A stretch of DNA of 64,000 nucleotides from Rhineura floridana (GCF_030035675.1 NC_084489.1:72941365-73005364); one strand, 5' to 3'. Shown: positions 50,127 through 61,980, numbered from the stretch's first letter. The notes: a model not told the origin generated them from the sequence alone. A program made the numbers and translations.

Positions 50127-52930
50127 AATTTAGCACTAGTACATGGACAACAGTGGTCAGGCTATCCCGGTCCAGAAACGGCGGCAGCTGTCTTACTAGC
50201 TGAAGCTGGTAAAAGGCTCTCCTAGCCACGGAGGTCACATGGACCTCTAGTGACAAAGATGGATCCAGGAGCACCCCCAGACTACGGACCTGCTCTTTCA
50301 GAGGGAGTGCGACACCATCCAAACCAGGCAACTGACCAATTATCTGTACTTCAGAACCACCAACCCACATTGCCTCTGTCTTGCTAGGATTCAGACTCAG
50401 TTTATTGGCCCTCATCCAGCCCACCACCGAGTCCAGGCAGTGGTCCAGATTGCATGATTCAGATGTTACGGAGAAACAGAGCTGGGTATCATCAGCATAC
50501 TGCTGACACCTCACCCCAAATCTCCTGATGACTTCATATAGATATTAAACAGCATGGGGAACAAGATGGTACCCTGTGGCACCCCACAGCACAACCAATG
50601 CTATTCTCTGAGAGCGACCCTGGAGATAGGATCGGAACCACTGTAAAACAGTGCCTCCAATACCCATCTCACCATGTCGGCCCAGAAGGATACCATGGTC
50701 AATGCTAAGAGATCAAGTAAGAATAACAGGGTTGCACTCCCCCTGTCCTTTTCCTGATAAAGGTCATCCATCAGGGCAACCAAGGCCGATTCAGCCCCAT
50801 AACCAGGCCTGAACCCAGACTGGAATGGTCAAGATAAACTGTTTCATCCAAGAGTACTTGCAATTGCTGCGCCACAACCCTCTCAATCACCTTCCCTAAA
50901 AAGGGGGACTTTACAACCGGTCAGTAATTGAAGTGGGCCTTCTTTGCTGCTCTCACCGCCACACAGTAGGTACGGTTATGATGTTTTACTCATGCTCGAT
51001 CAGCCTCACGGCACATCTTTGACCACTTGCGCTCTAGCTGTCATCCATCCTGTTTCATTGCCCTTAGTTCACTGGAGTACTAAGGTGCAAGCTGGGCTCC
51101 ACAATGCTGGAGAAGGTGCTCGGGGGCAACTGTGTCAAGAGCCAGACACACCTCACTGTTCCACAGCGTAACAAGAGCTTCGACAGGGTCACCTGCTCTA
51201 TCTATTGGGAACTCCCCCAGGGCATTCAGGAATCCAGTGGATTCCATTAGGCTCTGGGGGTGGACCATCTTAATCTGTCCACCACCCCTGCAGGGAAGTA
51301 TTGGAGCCATAAGTCTAAACTTCACCAGGAAGTGATCTGACCATGACAGTGGGGTGACATCCACCACCACCCCCATCTCCAGACCACCCCTTTCTCCATC
51401 TGGAGCAAAAACCAAGTCGAGGGTGTGCCCTGCCTTATATGTTGGGGCAGTAACAACTTGAGACAGCCCCATGGTCTTCATGGAAGCCATGAAGTTCCGA
51501 GCTGGAACATTAGAGGCAGCCTCAGCATGGACATTGAAATCACCCAGCACTATCATTCTGGGCTCCTCCAACACCACAGCCGAGATGGCCTCTGCCAGCT
51601 CAGTCAGAGAAGCTGCTGGGCAGCAGGGTGGATGATACACCAGCAGTGACCCTAGTTTACTGTCTCCTCGGCCCGACACCAGGTGCAGGCCCTCACAGCC
51701 AGCTCCAAGACAGAGTGGTTTCCTGGTGACAGATGGACGTACTGTAGACCACAGCAACTCCCCCCCCTCCGTCCCTGCAGCCTATGCTGGTATTGCACCA
51801 AGTATCCAGGTGGGCAGAGTTGGTTCAGATCAACTCCTCCAAGCTCACCCTCCCAGGTCTCAGTAATGCACACCAAATTGGCACCTTCATCCGCAATCAA
51901 ATCATAGATGAGAGTGGTCTTATTGTGTACCAATCTGGCATTAAACAACAATACACACAGGCCAGTGGGCACAGCAGATGAGCAACAAGGAACCCATCCA
52001 TGAGAGGAGTGGCAGCAAGGAACAAGGCGCAGATAGCCTTGCCCTCGTCTTCTATGGTAATTCACCACATCCCCTTGGCTATATTTCCCTCTGCCCATAA
52101 TCACTGAAATTGGGGCGGCATCACCCATGTTCCTCCATACTAAGACTCCTCCTAAACACCTGAGATGGACCCAACATGAGCCCACCAACAAAACCTGCCA
52201 ATTATCCCAATAGTCCTCTGTGAGAATTGGGAACAGTCATGGCCATTCAAACTTTTTCACACAGGGCCCATCTACTCCCCCTCTTGTCTCACACCCAGGG
52301 AGGACCAGCCTTCTGCCAGTTACAGACTCTCACTCTGAAGGCATCTGGCGACTTCCTCCTATCATTCAGTTCACTGCATAGGCTCCCACTCTGTGCAGGA
52401 ACTACACATGCACCACATGCCCTCCCCACCACCAATCTCCTCTAGATTGGTTTAACAGAAAACAGATTAAAAAGAAAAAGAAAAAAGGTAATAGAAGGGG
52501 GGTAGCGCCCTCGGGTCACCCCTTCAGTGGCAACCCTGGCGGCGGCAGACCTGCCACCCAAGGGCAGCTGGGCTTTTATGCCTCCTGCCCCAGCCAGCAG
52601 CTGATGCAAGAGGCTGCAAGATTAACTGCAGCCTCTCTCTGGAGCTAGGGTCAGGCAGGGGGTCCCAGTCCTTGCAGCACTTACTAGGGACTTCAGCTGT
52701 CTCGAGGGACAGCAACCCAAAGGAACGAGCAGCAAGCACCCAAATGCTCAGATACTCACTCCCAGGACAGGTCTTCTTCAGTCCCCTAGTGCTGCAGCTG
52801 TTCCCTTGAATATGTTGAATATTCCCTTGAATATATTGTTCTTTTACTGATTTTACTCACATCTCAGCACAGTAGTACAGCTCTCTCTCTGCCATCCTCC
52901 TCCAATCAAATAATCCAAGCTCCAAGCAGG
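50127..52930 (-). mobile_element. L2-clade LINE, antisense, lacking its 3' end
   Basis: Reading from about 52930 down: a GC-rich 5' region with GGAGGCATAAAAGCCCAGCT, then EN motifs NARLVHNKTTLIYDLIAD and ITETW, then MIVLGDFNVHAEA, GHTLDLVF and LSWSDHFLVKFRL (51080-51760). An EN-RT linker, GVLQGTI-type codons, QYADDTQLCFSV (near 50500) and KLSLNPSKTEAMWVGGSE follow, to FLDRDSLTTVV. Frames are broken at several points. The match stops near 50130, inside the coding region. The remaining C-terminus, UTR and tail are absent and replaced by about 45 bp of another repeat (GGATGGGCAAGAATTC). About 2.8 kb. Usual LINE truncation is at the 5' end, so this loss is secondary. Confidence 0.88.
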
Positions 52931-53433
52931 GAGGAAGCAAGTCTAGCCTATAATAGTAGATGAGTACAAAAATTCACTGTCCTTTGTTTCTTTCAAAATA
53001 TTGACATTGCTATTGATATATCGGACCAGTAAAAGCAATGGATATTGGACAAAGAATGAACTAGAATCAATACTACCTGGTAGGTCAGTGGAATGCTTTG
53101 GCAGCAGCACTGGCCAACCAATCCCATCCCTAGTAGCTGCAGCACACTCACTTCTGCTGTTATCTGCTAATAGTCATTATGGTCTCCATTTGATAGTTGT
53201 TTCAGTTTATATTGGTTTATGGGCACTTCCAGACTGTTGCTATCTTCAGGTGGGATTCAGTCATCTACTGACAAATACAGATTGTGCAATTAAAGTTTAT
53301 TTAGAGCTCTTGTGCAACAAACCTGCTTCCAAATCCAACCCACCCCAATCTTTTTTTTTTGTGGTAATGAAAGTGTTGGGAAAATGCCCTGGAAAGTGTG
53401 GGATAACATTAGCTTGATGCCCAATACCACTCT
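52931..53433. other. Intronic, probable old repeat, class unknown
   Basis: GGGCACTTCCAGACTGTTGC and GTGGGATTCAGTCATCTACT look familiar from squamate repeats but I cannot place them. The 138-codon open frame starting at 53001 has no recognisable domain. Confidence 0.35.
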
Positions 53434-53625
53434 TGCTGTAGCTCAGTGGTAGTAGGCATCTGCCCTGCATGCAGAAGGTCCCAGATTTGATCCCCAACAT
53501 CTCCAAGTAGAATAGGGAGAGACGCCTTCCCTGAAACCCTGGAGAGCCTCTGCCAGTCAGCATAAACAGTACTGAGCTAGATGGTCTGACTCAGTATAAG
53601 GCAGCTCTTCCTGTGCTCCTAACAT
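53434..53625 (+). repeat. tRNA-derived SINE, near full length
   Basis: TTGCTGTAGCTCAGTGGTAG (A-box region), GCATGCAGAAGGTCCCAGAT and TTGATCCCCAACATCTCCAA (B-box region), AACCCTGGAGAGCCTCTGCC, GTACTGAGCTAGATGGTCTG and ACTCAGTATAAGGCAGCTCT. The most complete of five copies in the window. Confidence 0.88.
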
Positions 53626-53626
53626 T

Positions 53627-53672
53627 TATTTATTTATTTATATCTCACCCTTCCTCCCAGTAGGAGGTTGTC
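53627..53672 (-). mobile_element. L2 tail, antisense, minimal
   Basis: (ATTT)n then ATATCTCACCCTTCCTCCCA and GTAGGAGG: the complement of the L2 GGGAGGAAGGGTGGGATATA terminus, abutting the SINE end. Confidence 0.75.
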
Positions 53673-54414
53673 TAACTACCCCCCAAAAAAGCGTTCAATA
53701 TCTAATTGTTATCTGTATTGCTCCAAAATGTGGGGGTTTGTGCTGATTTTTTTTTATATTTGACTTTTATTTGTGAGACTGTTGTAAGCTGCTTAAAATG
53801 TTATTTGAAATATGAAGCAGTATCTGTAGGTTCCCTAAGTGGATAAGCAAGTTACTTGCAAATTAACAGCAGAAAGTGACTAGAAGAGGAAGAGGAGGAA
53901 GGAGGGAGGAGTTGATTGCGAAAGATCTGCTTTTTCTATCTTGACAACCAAAGATCTGGGAAGGCCTTTTTACAAGGCAATAAATTAGATGGTTGTTTTT
54001 TATCAAGTTTTTCTAAATCTAGCCATGCAGCTTCAAGTAATGGTTTGACTTGCCACCCACTTCGTAAATGGCACCGAAAGGAAATAAGAACTTTTGTGTG
54101 CTACATAATTACATCTGCATTGTTCCCATCCCATTTCTTGTCAGTGCCATTTTCAAATTGGCAGCAGTCTGTCCAGTATAGGTTTGGCATACTCAGAGGC
54201 TAGACCCAGTGAAATCAGTGGATTTATACAACTGTTCAGTCAGTCTACTCTGTGTGTGACTTAGTTACATATTGCCCTATATTATTATTATTTAATTATT
54301 TGCAGGGGGTGAAGCTAACTCACCGCAGCTTCATTTTTGACCAAGAGATAGGGTCAGGTTGGTCTTCCCTTTGCCATGTTGTTCTTTCTGGGAGGCAGGA
54401 GAAGCCCTGGCTGA
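53673..54414. other. Intronic, one degraded palindromic repeat
   Basis: 54190-54285 (GGCTAGACCCAGTGAAATCA, CAGTCAGTCTACTCTGTGTG) resembles a squamate AGTAGACCCATTGAAATCA palindrome. Remainder unassigned. Confidence 0.35.
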
Positions 54415-54462
54415 TGAGGAGGAAGGGCAGGATATAAATCAAATAATCAAATAAATAAATAT
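54415..54462 (+). mobile_element. L2 tail, minimal
   Basis: GAGGAGGAAGGGCAGGATAT, AAATCAAATAATCAAATAAA is the extreme 3' end of the CTGGGAGGAAGGGCGGG subfamily. Confidence 0.7.
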
Positions 54463-57115
54463 GGTAGGAATATTCTGAAAGTAGTGTCCGTTATTTGCCC
54501 CATGTTCCAAAATGTGGAAAGATGTGAAATTGTGCCTCTTAAAACTAGTGGGACCTGGTAGCCCTAAGCCTAATGGTCTCTGGGGTGGGTGGAAAGGAAA
54601 TGCAAAAGCCAGGACAGTCTCTGCTAGTTGGGAAGAACAAAGAGCTCTCCTTTTTTCCCCTCCCCTCTGAGAAACAAACCCTGTTTTGGTGCCAAAGGGC
54701 CGACAGTGTTTTTCAACATAGAAAAATAGAAAATATGAAGATAAACTGCTCAGAGCAAGTTGACAGCTATTATAAAACTGAGCGGCTGACGCTCTTGTGA
54801 CCAGAAGAGGGGAAAGGCCTTGGCTTGAAAACTCTAATTAAGGCTGGCCAAGGTCCATTAGCTCATTTCCCACTTGTAGCATCTTGAGTCACACCCTATG
54901 GATCACCCTTATTATACCGGTTCTAGGTGAGAGATGTGATTAAGCAATCTACTAAGGCTGCGTTTTTCTGCAGTCTCTCTCTCTCTCTGAAAGCTTTTCA
55001 AGGAACCCTTTATCAACCAATAAAATTCAGTTCAAATGCAGAGAGTGTATGAAGGCAAGGTGGGAGGGTGTGAGGCAGAAAAGAAACTGTTATCAAAAGA
55101 GAGGAAATGACATGGAAGTATGGAAGTGAAAAGAATCTGAATTAATGGCAAAAGTAAAAAGAAAAAATAGTACTACAGCAAAATCAGATGTAAACATTTA
55201 CATTAAGGATGAGGAGGTGAGAGAAGGCAAAGGAGGAGAACCATACAGAAATCCAGCTAATTTCTTCTTTTGTTTTCCTTTTGGTAATTGAGAGCTTAGA
55301 AAACTGGACAAAGGCCTTATTCAGGAAAACACAATAGTTACTTCAATTAACAAACTCCGGAGGCATGAGTAATCTCTGGTGTTGGCCATGTAAGCTCTTG
55401 TGCTGATACTTTTTTGGGGGGAGGGAGGGTCACAATTTAGTCTGATCATATGCCAGTATCTAATGACATACCTTCTGACTGGAGATGAAATGTTGTTATG
55501 AATAGAGAAAAAACAAACCAACATTATCATATAACCATCACATAGGATGACATTATTGTGTATGATAATTTAAAAGATTTCTGGTTTGTTGGGCCCTTTT
55601 GCAGCACACACCCTGCATGTTGTATATGACCCCCACTATTAATCACTTGGGCCTTAGGTGGGGGGAATTGGAGCACCGCCTCCTCTAGAGTTGTGCTTTA
55701 CCCCTCCCTAGGATTTTGTTAGGGAAATTGTCTCCTTTTTAATTTGTGTCATGATAGACAATGACAACCTCCATTTAAAAACTGATAGCTTGTTTTAAGA
55801 ACAGGAGCAATTTAAGAACGGGACCCTCTGTAAAAATTCACTGAGGAAGGCAGGACGAGTGCACAACAAAATCCTCATCTGGAAGACCCCCCAAAATCTG
55901 TTCACTCAAGACTTTCCTGATTGCGAGTGGATTTTTCATGATCACTATCACCCTATAATTAAGTGAGCCTAAAAAAACCACCCTGTATAATAACATGACC
56001 CTTGAAGAGTAAATATTGGAACTTTGTATTATGGGGTAGAGTTAGACTGCACCCCTTGGACTTTCCTTTGCTCTGATTTTCATTTTCATTTTCAGTTGTG
56101 CTGGCTACCCAGCTAGCAATAAAGAAGCATGTTTGTTTGCATGCAGTAAGATGTAAGAGTTTGTTTATTCTAAAGTCATTATAATGAGTAAAGCAGGATT
56201 GAGTGCTTATTGCTAAAGGGTGAAATAAAGAGATCTTAAAGTGATCTGAAAAAAATGGCTACACTTTCCTCTTTTAAAGCACTCACTATACTCACAATCA
56301 TGCTGGCTTTTTTTCCCTTGTTCTTGATTAATTTATGGCAAAGGATGAAAACAGCCCTAGAGGAATAGAAGTATTGCTGTGTATGCTACAGTTAGCTAGC
56401 TGGGTGGCTGGGTACCTAGGCTGCAACTCAGGCCTAATTTCTGATTTTCCCAATATGTGCAGCTTAGCATGAGGCCTTTTCAGGGTTTCTAGACAGAAAA
56501 ATAAATCCAGCAACCAGTAAAAAAATCCAATTGTTTTCCACAATTAATTTCCAATTGCTTAGTTCATCCTTTATGTAGCAGCCAGTTAAAATGTTTTCCC
56601 TTGATTGCTCAACAAGAAGGAAAATCTAAAGGCCAGGAGCAAGACTAGAAGGAGGGGCTCTCAAGGAGGAGTTAATAAATACACCCTATAGTATTTATTT
56701 CCTCTCTCCCCTTCCCTAAACTTGTAGTATGGACTAGTTTTTCTCCAGGTAGAATCTAAAACCTAATGCAGCATCAAACCAAGCTGAGGAATTCATTGTT
56801 TTTACCAAAGTAGTCCAGTTCATGAAGAATCAGAACACAGAGGCAGACCGCAGGGAAAGGAGACTGTAGCTAAAGGCAGTCAAACTTTTGAGTCTGGTAT
56901 TCCTAACATCTCAAAAAAGGGTGAGACAATTCAACAGATTAAAGTTCATTCATGTAAGTTAACACACTCTCTGAATGGAGGAGGAGTGATGGGGGAAGGT
57001 CACTTCCATTTGCTTCCCCTGGCTTAGCCCTCACATCCTCTCTATTGAGGGGGGGATTGGCTTCAATGCCCCACCTAGAAATGTGGCTGCCCCACCTAAC
57101 AAGAAAGGCTGGCTA
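54463..57115. other. Intronic, longest unmarked block after 24 kb
   Basis: No SINE, LINE or MITE terminus is recognised in 2.6 kb. 54840-55000 (AGGTCCATTAGCTCATTTCC, GTGATTAAGCAATCTACTAA) and 56180-56600 are complex AT-rich segments that could be conserved. No exon. Confidence 0.35.
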
Positions 57116-57119
57116 CAGG

Positions 57120-57295
57120 GCTGCGTCATCCACATTTATAATGATTTTATACCATTTTAAAAGTTCCTCCCCCAAGAATCCTTGGAAGTGTAGTTTGTTA
57201 AGGGTGCCCAGAGTTGTTAGGAGACTCCTATCCTTCTCACAGAGCTACAGTTCCCAGAGCTCCCAGCGGAAGAGAGATTGACTGTTAAACCAGTT
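57120..57295. mobile_element. Harbinger-like MITE, eroded
   Basis: CATCCACATTTATAATGATT, CCCCAAGAATCCTTGGAAGT, GTTGTTAGGAGACTCCTATC and GAGAGATTGACTGTTAAACC follow the order of 26473-26760. The right half is lost. Confidence 0.6.
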
Positions 57296-58083
57296 TAAGT
57301 CTGTACTGTGGATGTTCCTCACTTAAACTCAAGTGGGTGACCCTCACTAATGGATCCACACAAATGTCATATCAAGTAGCAAGGAAATCCTTTGTATGAA
57401 CCTTTGTATGCCGTGCACTTCAGCCAGTTTTAACCACTTTCTGTGTTGTTTTGGTGAAACGCATTGCCCCATGTGGCTGGGCTGATTTCAGGGGTGTCAA
57501 CACACCACCACATTTGTGAGGGAAAAGAAGAAACAGTGTGGTTGAAACTGGCATACAAAAGGCTTCAATTGTAAAAGGGTGCCCACAGTGTTATGTTTCT
57601 AGGTGCCCCACAGGCTGTTAGTGCAATGCAGCCCTTCAAGTATTCTTCAGAGAGAGTGCCATCCGTGGGAACTGACCCTGGCTCCAACTCACTTCCACAT
57701 CCCCTATCCTGCGGAGACTCAACAACTCCTGGATCTACCGCTCCTTCTGACAGCTGGGGACCCTGAAATTCATGCCTTCCCCCTTCCTGGCCCCTGCAGA
57801 GGAGCTGGGGCCCAACACTACCAGACTGAAGGGCCTGTTGCTTCATACCATCCTGGAGTACAAGCACTGTCTTTGTATGCACATTTGTGTGTGCTGAAAG
57901 CAGAGCATAGGACAACTCAAAAATAGCTTCCCATGACCTCAGTTAGCATGATCACCTGTGGATAAAGGATTGTTATTCATTGGTAGGCTAATTTTTAAAC
58001 AATGTGAATTTAAAAATAGCAACACAAAGTACTAACCTCTAGTCCTTGCCTCCATTTGGGTAGGCATTTGGAAGTGTCTTTAT
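57296..58083. other. Intronic, GC-richer patch open on both strands
   Basis: 57565-57926 is open for 107 codons on + and 116 on -, with no recognisable protein family on either. Most likely an old unclassified repeat or chance. Confidence 0.35.
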
Positions 58084-58090
58084 TTTCACT

Positions 58091-58312
58091 GAGAGCCAGT
58101 GTGGTGTAGTGGTTTGAGTGTTGGACTACGACCTGGGAGACTCAGGGTTCAAATCCCCACACAGCCATGAAGCTCACTGGGTGACCTTGGGCCAGTCACT
58201 GCCTCTCAGCCTCAGAGGAAGGCAATGGTAAAACCACCTCTGAATACCTCTTACCATGAAAACCCTGTTCATAGGGTCGCCATAAGTTGGGATCGAATGG
58301 AAGGCAGTCCAT
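58091..58312 (+). repeat. Sauria-type SINE, near full length
   Basis: GAGAGCCAGTGTGGTGTAGT, GGTTTGAGTGTTGGACTACG, GGGTTCAAATCCCC, CACTGGGTGACCTTGGGCCA, then GGCAATGGTAAAACCACCTC and CATAGGGTCGCCATAAGTTG. From GGCAATGGTAAAACCACC onward it is nearly the same as the 5S-headed SINE at 4388-4634. TTTTCACT before and CTTTCACT after may be the target duplication. Confidence 0.92.
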
Positions 58313-58577
58313 TTTTACTTTCACTGCTCCCTCCCTCATCCCAATGCATTCAGGCAAATTTGTCAAGTCTTCAATGTCAGGGAGAAGCAGGAGTTCAGTA
58401 AATCTGGCAGTGCTACTAAGAACTGCAATGCCACGCTCTTGCAGGCATGATGTGCCCTTAAACATAGTGCACAAATAGATGCTGTTACCAGAATGCTCTT
58501 GGTGAATGGGGGTCTCTGAGATACAGTGAAGGAAGCAATCTCCTATTGGGATTGTGAATTGGAAATGGAAATAGGAG

Positions 58578-58928
58578 CAGAAATGGCTGGTGTTCACTTA
58601 TTTGTCCCACGTCCGGAACGGAAACCAATCCAGCGAATATAATTGGTATTAGCTGTTGTTGCTTTCAGCCTGAAAATAACACGTAATTGATTCCATTCCC
58701 CCTCCCCTTTTGCACTGAATTTCCTTTGGATTGAAATGAATGGGGTGGAATCATGTAATGACAACATAATGACACAACTTACATAATTATATAAGTTACA
58801 TAATTGTGATACAGCAGACAGAGACAATGTAGTTTTTGGCAGAAAACAAACTGCAGCAGAATAGAAAGAGTGCTGCATGTAACGAATGCAGGGCAGAACG
58901 GAAAATGATGTCTTCTTATATCTCTAGT
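58578..58928 (-). repeat. Repeat X, copy 2, inverted
   Basis: The minus strand runs TAAGAAGACATCATTTTCCG, GATTCCACCCCATTCATTTC and CGCTGGATTGGTTTCCGTTC, colinear with 35393-35718. It adjoins the MITE starting at 58932. Confidence 0.6.
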
Positions 58929-58931
58929 TCT

Positions 58932-59290
58932 CAGTAGGGTGGCCAAGTCTCCTCCTTTACAGAGGGCAGTTCTCTGTTGGAAGGCATCTTCTATTTGAAG
59001 CACTGTATGTTCCAAGTCCACTTTAAAGATGAATAACCGATAAGTAGGGAGGGTGAAGCAGGCACCTTGCAGCTGCTCATCAACAGGTAGCCCCTGAGCT
59101 GCAGACTGAGGCAGGCCTACAAGTCACCTGGTTAGTGTTATTCAGTATGGTGAGATGTAATGTATTTTGGTTTAAATTACAATGATTACTTCTAAACTGT
59201 TATCTATAAATTAGCATATGCAAATCTGGGACCTATTTTGTCCTTTCTCTTTTCTTCTTTTTGGACAATGTGAAAGTGGCTGCCCTACTT
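58932..59290. mobile_element. GGGTGGCCA-type MITE, copy 2
   Basis: CAGTAGGGTGGCCAAGTCTC at the left, CAGAGGGCAGTTCTCTGTTG, CTACAAGTCACCTGGTTAGT and AATTAGCATATGCAAATCTG inside, GTGGCTGCCCTACTT at the right. Colinear with 33601-33932. Confidence 0.6.
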
Positions 59291-60382
59291 CTAAGATAGA
59301 TGCCTATAACAATTGCTTGTGGAATAATTGTGTGGAAAATGTAGTGTCTTGCTGAAGTTGTCTTTAACTGCTTGACAGTGGCATTGCTGGTTTCCTTCTT
59401 CCACTCCCCCCCCGCCCAAGAAAAGCCAGCAATTTCAACCAAGAGTCCACACACCTGAAGCACCATCAAAAATATACAGTCAATTCTATTTGCAATGTAT
59501 TCAGAGTTAAGCACATGCTATATTTTATAGACTTACTAAGAAAAAAATTTAAAAGGACAAGTAAATTAGAAAACCCAGCAGACCCAAGAAGGTCTGCTTG
59601 CTTTCATCTAATGAAAGTAGGTCAATGTTTTATGCTGTTCATATTAATGTCATTCATTCTTTGATTCTTACTAATAAAATCTAATGGCTAGTTAAGCATT
59701 AGAGATGGGCAGGATTCCCCAACAGAAATGCCCTTTTCAATAAATAAATAAAACATTGCCAAGCTATAGTGTTTCTGCCTTGCCTATTCATGTATACTTG
59801 TGGCAAAAATTATTATGCAGTATATGAGTACAATATAGAATTATCTGTTTCAACAAAGACCTATTGTTTGATTTTTATTGCTGGGTTTATACTTCTTGTT
59901 CTATGCTGCTGTAAAATGTGACTTCTTTACTGATTTTTTAAAAGGACTGCACCTTTTTTTAACCATTATTTTGACACCCTGTTTGTAAGCCACTTGGAGG
60001 GTCTTTGTGGTGGAAAGATGGTGTAACAATGGTGGTGGGGAATTACTTATTGGACATCATCTAATATTGGAAGATTGATGACAGATGCAATCCATTAGAC
60101 AGCTCTCCTGTTGAAATGAATGGGAATTTAAAAGACTAGTTTCCAAGAGGACTTTGTACGGGCTAGTGAGACTTCTGTTTGGGGAAATGGGGGCTCATTA
60201 CCATGTAGGCTTGCAAACTAATCAAATTTGCACAACCCTTGTTGCTAGATTTGTCCTATGAATCTTCATGATTTTTGGATACTTGGGTTAAGATTCATAT
60301 AGCTCAATGCCAATATTAATTACCTATCTCATAATGCGGTGTTAGCCATTATGAAGCTATATACATATTGATAGCTTTGAAA
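59291..60382. other. Intronic, possible old LINE tail
   Basis: 59860-60035 (T-rich, then TTTGTAAGCCACTTGGAGGG and TGGTGGAAAGATGGTGTAAC) resembles a worn LINE 3' end. The rest shows nothing recognised. Confidence 0.35.
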
Positions 60383-60513
60383 CGTGTGGGGGAACTGGCC
60401 CTCCAGATGCTGTTAGATTCCACCAGTCACAGCCACCATGGCCAATGGTCAGGGTTGATGGAAGTTGTAGTTCAAGCAGCAACATTTAGAAGGCCTCAGC
60501 TTCCTAGTCTCTG
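60383..60513. mobile_element. hAT-type MITE, diverged
   Basis: GGGAACTGGCCCTCCAGATG, CACCATGGCCAATGGTCAGG, GATGGAAGTTGTAGTTCAAG and AGGCCTCAGCTTCCTAGTCT follow the CAGGGGTGG family order. No readable duplication. Confidence 0.7.
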
Positions 60514-60532
60514 ATCTATAGAAATTAATTAA

Positions 60533-60552
60533 AACACACACACACACACACA
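60533..60552. repeat. (AC)n microsatellite
   Basis: About ten AC units just after the hAT copy. Confidence 0.9.
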
Positions 60553-61689
60553 TGTGGGAAAGAAAACCAGCTGTTCCAACTGGATGATCTCTGCATTCGG
60601 ATGTGTGCATTGATCATATTCTCATCTAGATCTTTAACATGGGGATACCCTCATTTGCGTTCAATGAAAATAGCTAATTCATAATGGAAAGGAATATGTG
60701 TACAAATCATCTTTCTTTGTTGAAATCAGTAAGAGATATTTGGCTGTGTAGTGGAACTGCATGTGCAGTTTGTATTGCAACAAAACTATTTTCCTTGGTC
60801 TTTTATTTTACTTATTTATTTTAATAATGCAGCTGTGGTCTCCAGTCCGGCTCTAATGGTGGGCAACTAGTCAAACATAACAAGCTGGTGGTGCCAGTGG
60901 GCTCCATTCTGCGATAGTCGGATTTGCCATTGGATTAATTATTTTTTATATGCTCTATCTTTGCGGTGAGAATTTTGAAGTAGCAATTCTCCATGCCTGG
61001 TTTCTGATTCATTCTTCTTTTTTTCCTGATTCATTTTTTAAAAAATTTGCTTTGAAATCATCAATAGTGTGAGTGATACTTTTGTCAATCTACGTTTGTG
61101 TGTATTCCCTTTCACTGACATCAGTGAAGTGTTGATTGTAACTGAGAGACAGAAAGTAGCAGGGGGAATGAGGTGTTGATTGTAAGCAGTAGGGGGGAAG
61201 ACACTGACTTGATCTGCCTTAATCTGTCTGCTCTGCAGTGCACTTGAAAAGGAATGTAAACAGGCAGTCATTACAGAGTTCAGAATAAAGATAGATGACA
61301 GTTGAGACTTGTGAATAAATAGCAATTATAATATCGATAATTCTCTGCAGAGCAAAAAACCCCAAAACAAAACCTGGAGGAGATTAGAAACATGAAAAGA
61401 CATTGTAGGAAAAAGGAATTGGATCATGAACTACCACCAGGGGAGCACACTTAAAAACAAAACATAAAAAAGAGAGGATTCCATCGCTATGCCAGTGGGA
61501 AATGTCCTTCACCATGCTCATCAAAGGGTGCAACTTTCCACTTCAACAGGGGCTTGCATGAGTATCGTATATGAAGGAGGATGTACTACAGCTACATCAG
61601 ACTGCTTTCCACTTCTCTTGCTGAATCTGACTGGGAAATCAGAGAGGAAAAATATGTCTACATTTCATGATTTTGAGTATGTGCCTTAT
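60553..61689. other. Intronic, nothing recognised
   Basis: Contains a local near-duplication (GAAGTGTTGATTGTAACTGA and GAGGTGTTGATTGTAAGCAG, 61124-61190). No exon. Confidence 0.35.
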
Positions 61690-61980
61690 GATAATAGGGG
61701 AGCATCTGCCAGAACTGTGGAACAGCCTACCTGTGGAGATACGCCTGGCGCCTTCGGTACTTTCTTTTAGGCGCCAGGTTAAGACCTGGCTATACTCCCA
61801 GGCATTTTAATGTTCAATGTGTTTCATTTAATTTTTTTTTCCGTTTAACTTGTTGCTGATTTTATTGTAATTTTATTGTAATATTGTATTTTAATCTTGT
61901 TTTGTTCACCGCCCAGAGAGCTATTCGCTATGGGCGGTTTAAAAATGAAATAAATAAATAAATAAATAAATAAATAAAAC
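61690..61980 (+). mobile_element. L2 LINE 3' end
   Basis: TGGAACAGCCTACCTGTGGA, CGGTACTTTCTTTTAGGCGC and CAGGTTAAGACCTGGCTATA are the C-terminal coding region. ACTCCCAGGCATTTTAATG, a T-rich UTR, CACCGCCCAGAGAGCTATTC and (AAAT)n follow. Same subfamily as the L2 at 8901-11405. Confidence 0.85.

Noticed and set aside
53001-53417. 138-codon open frame as a membrane-protein gene
   Set aside because: Hydrophobic runs come from T-rich sequence; no family resemblance and the 3' part enters poly-T.
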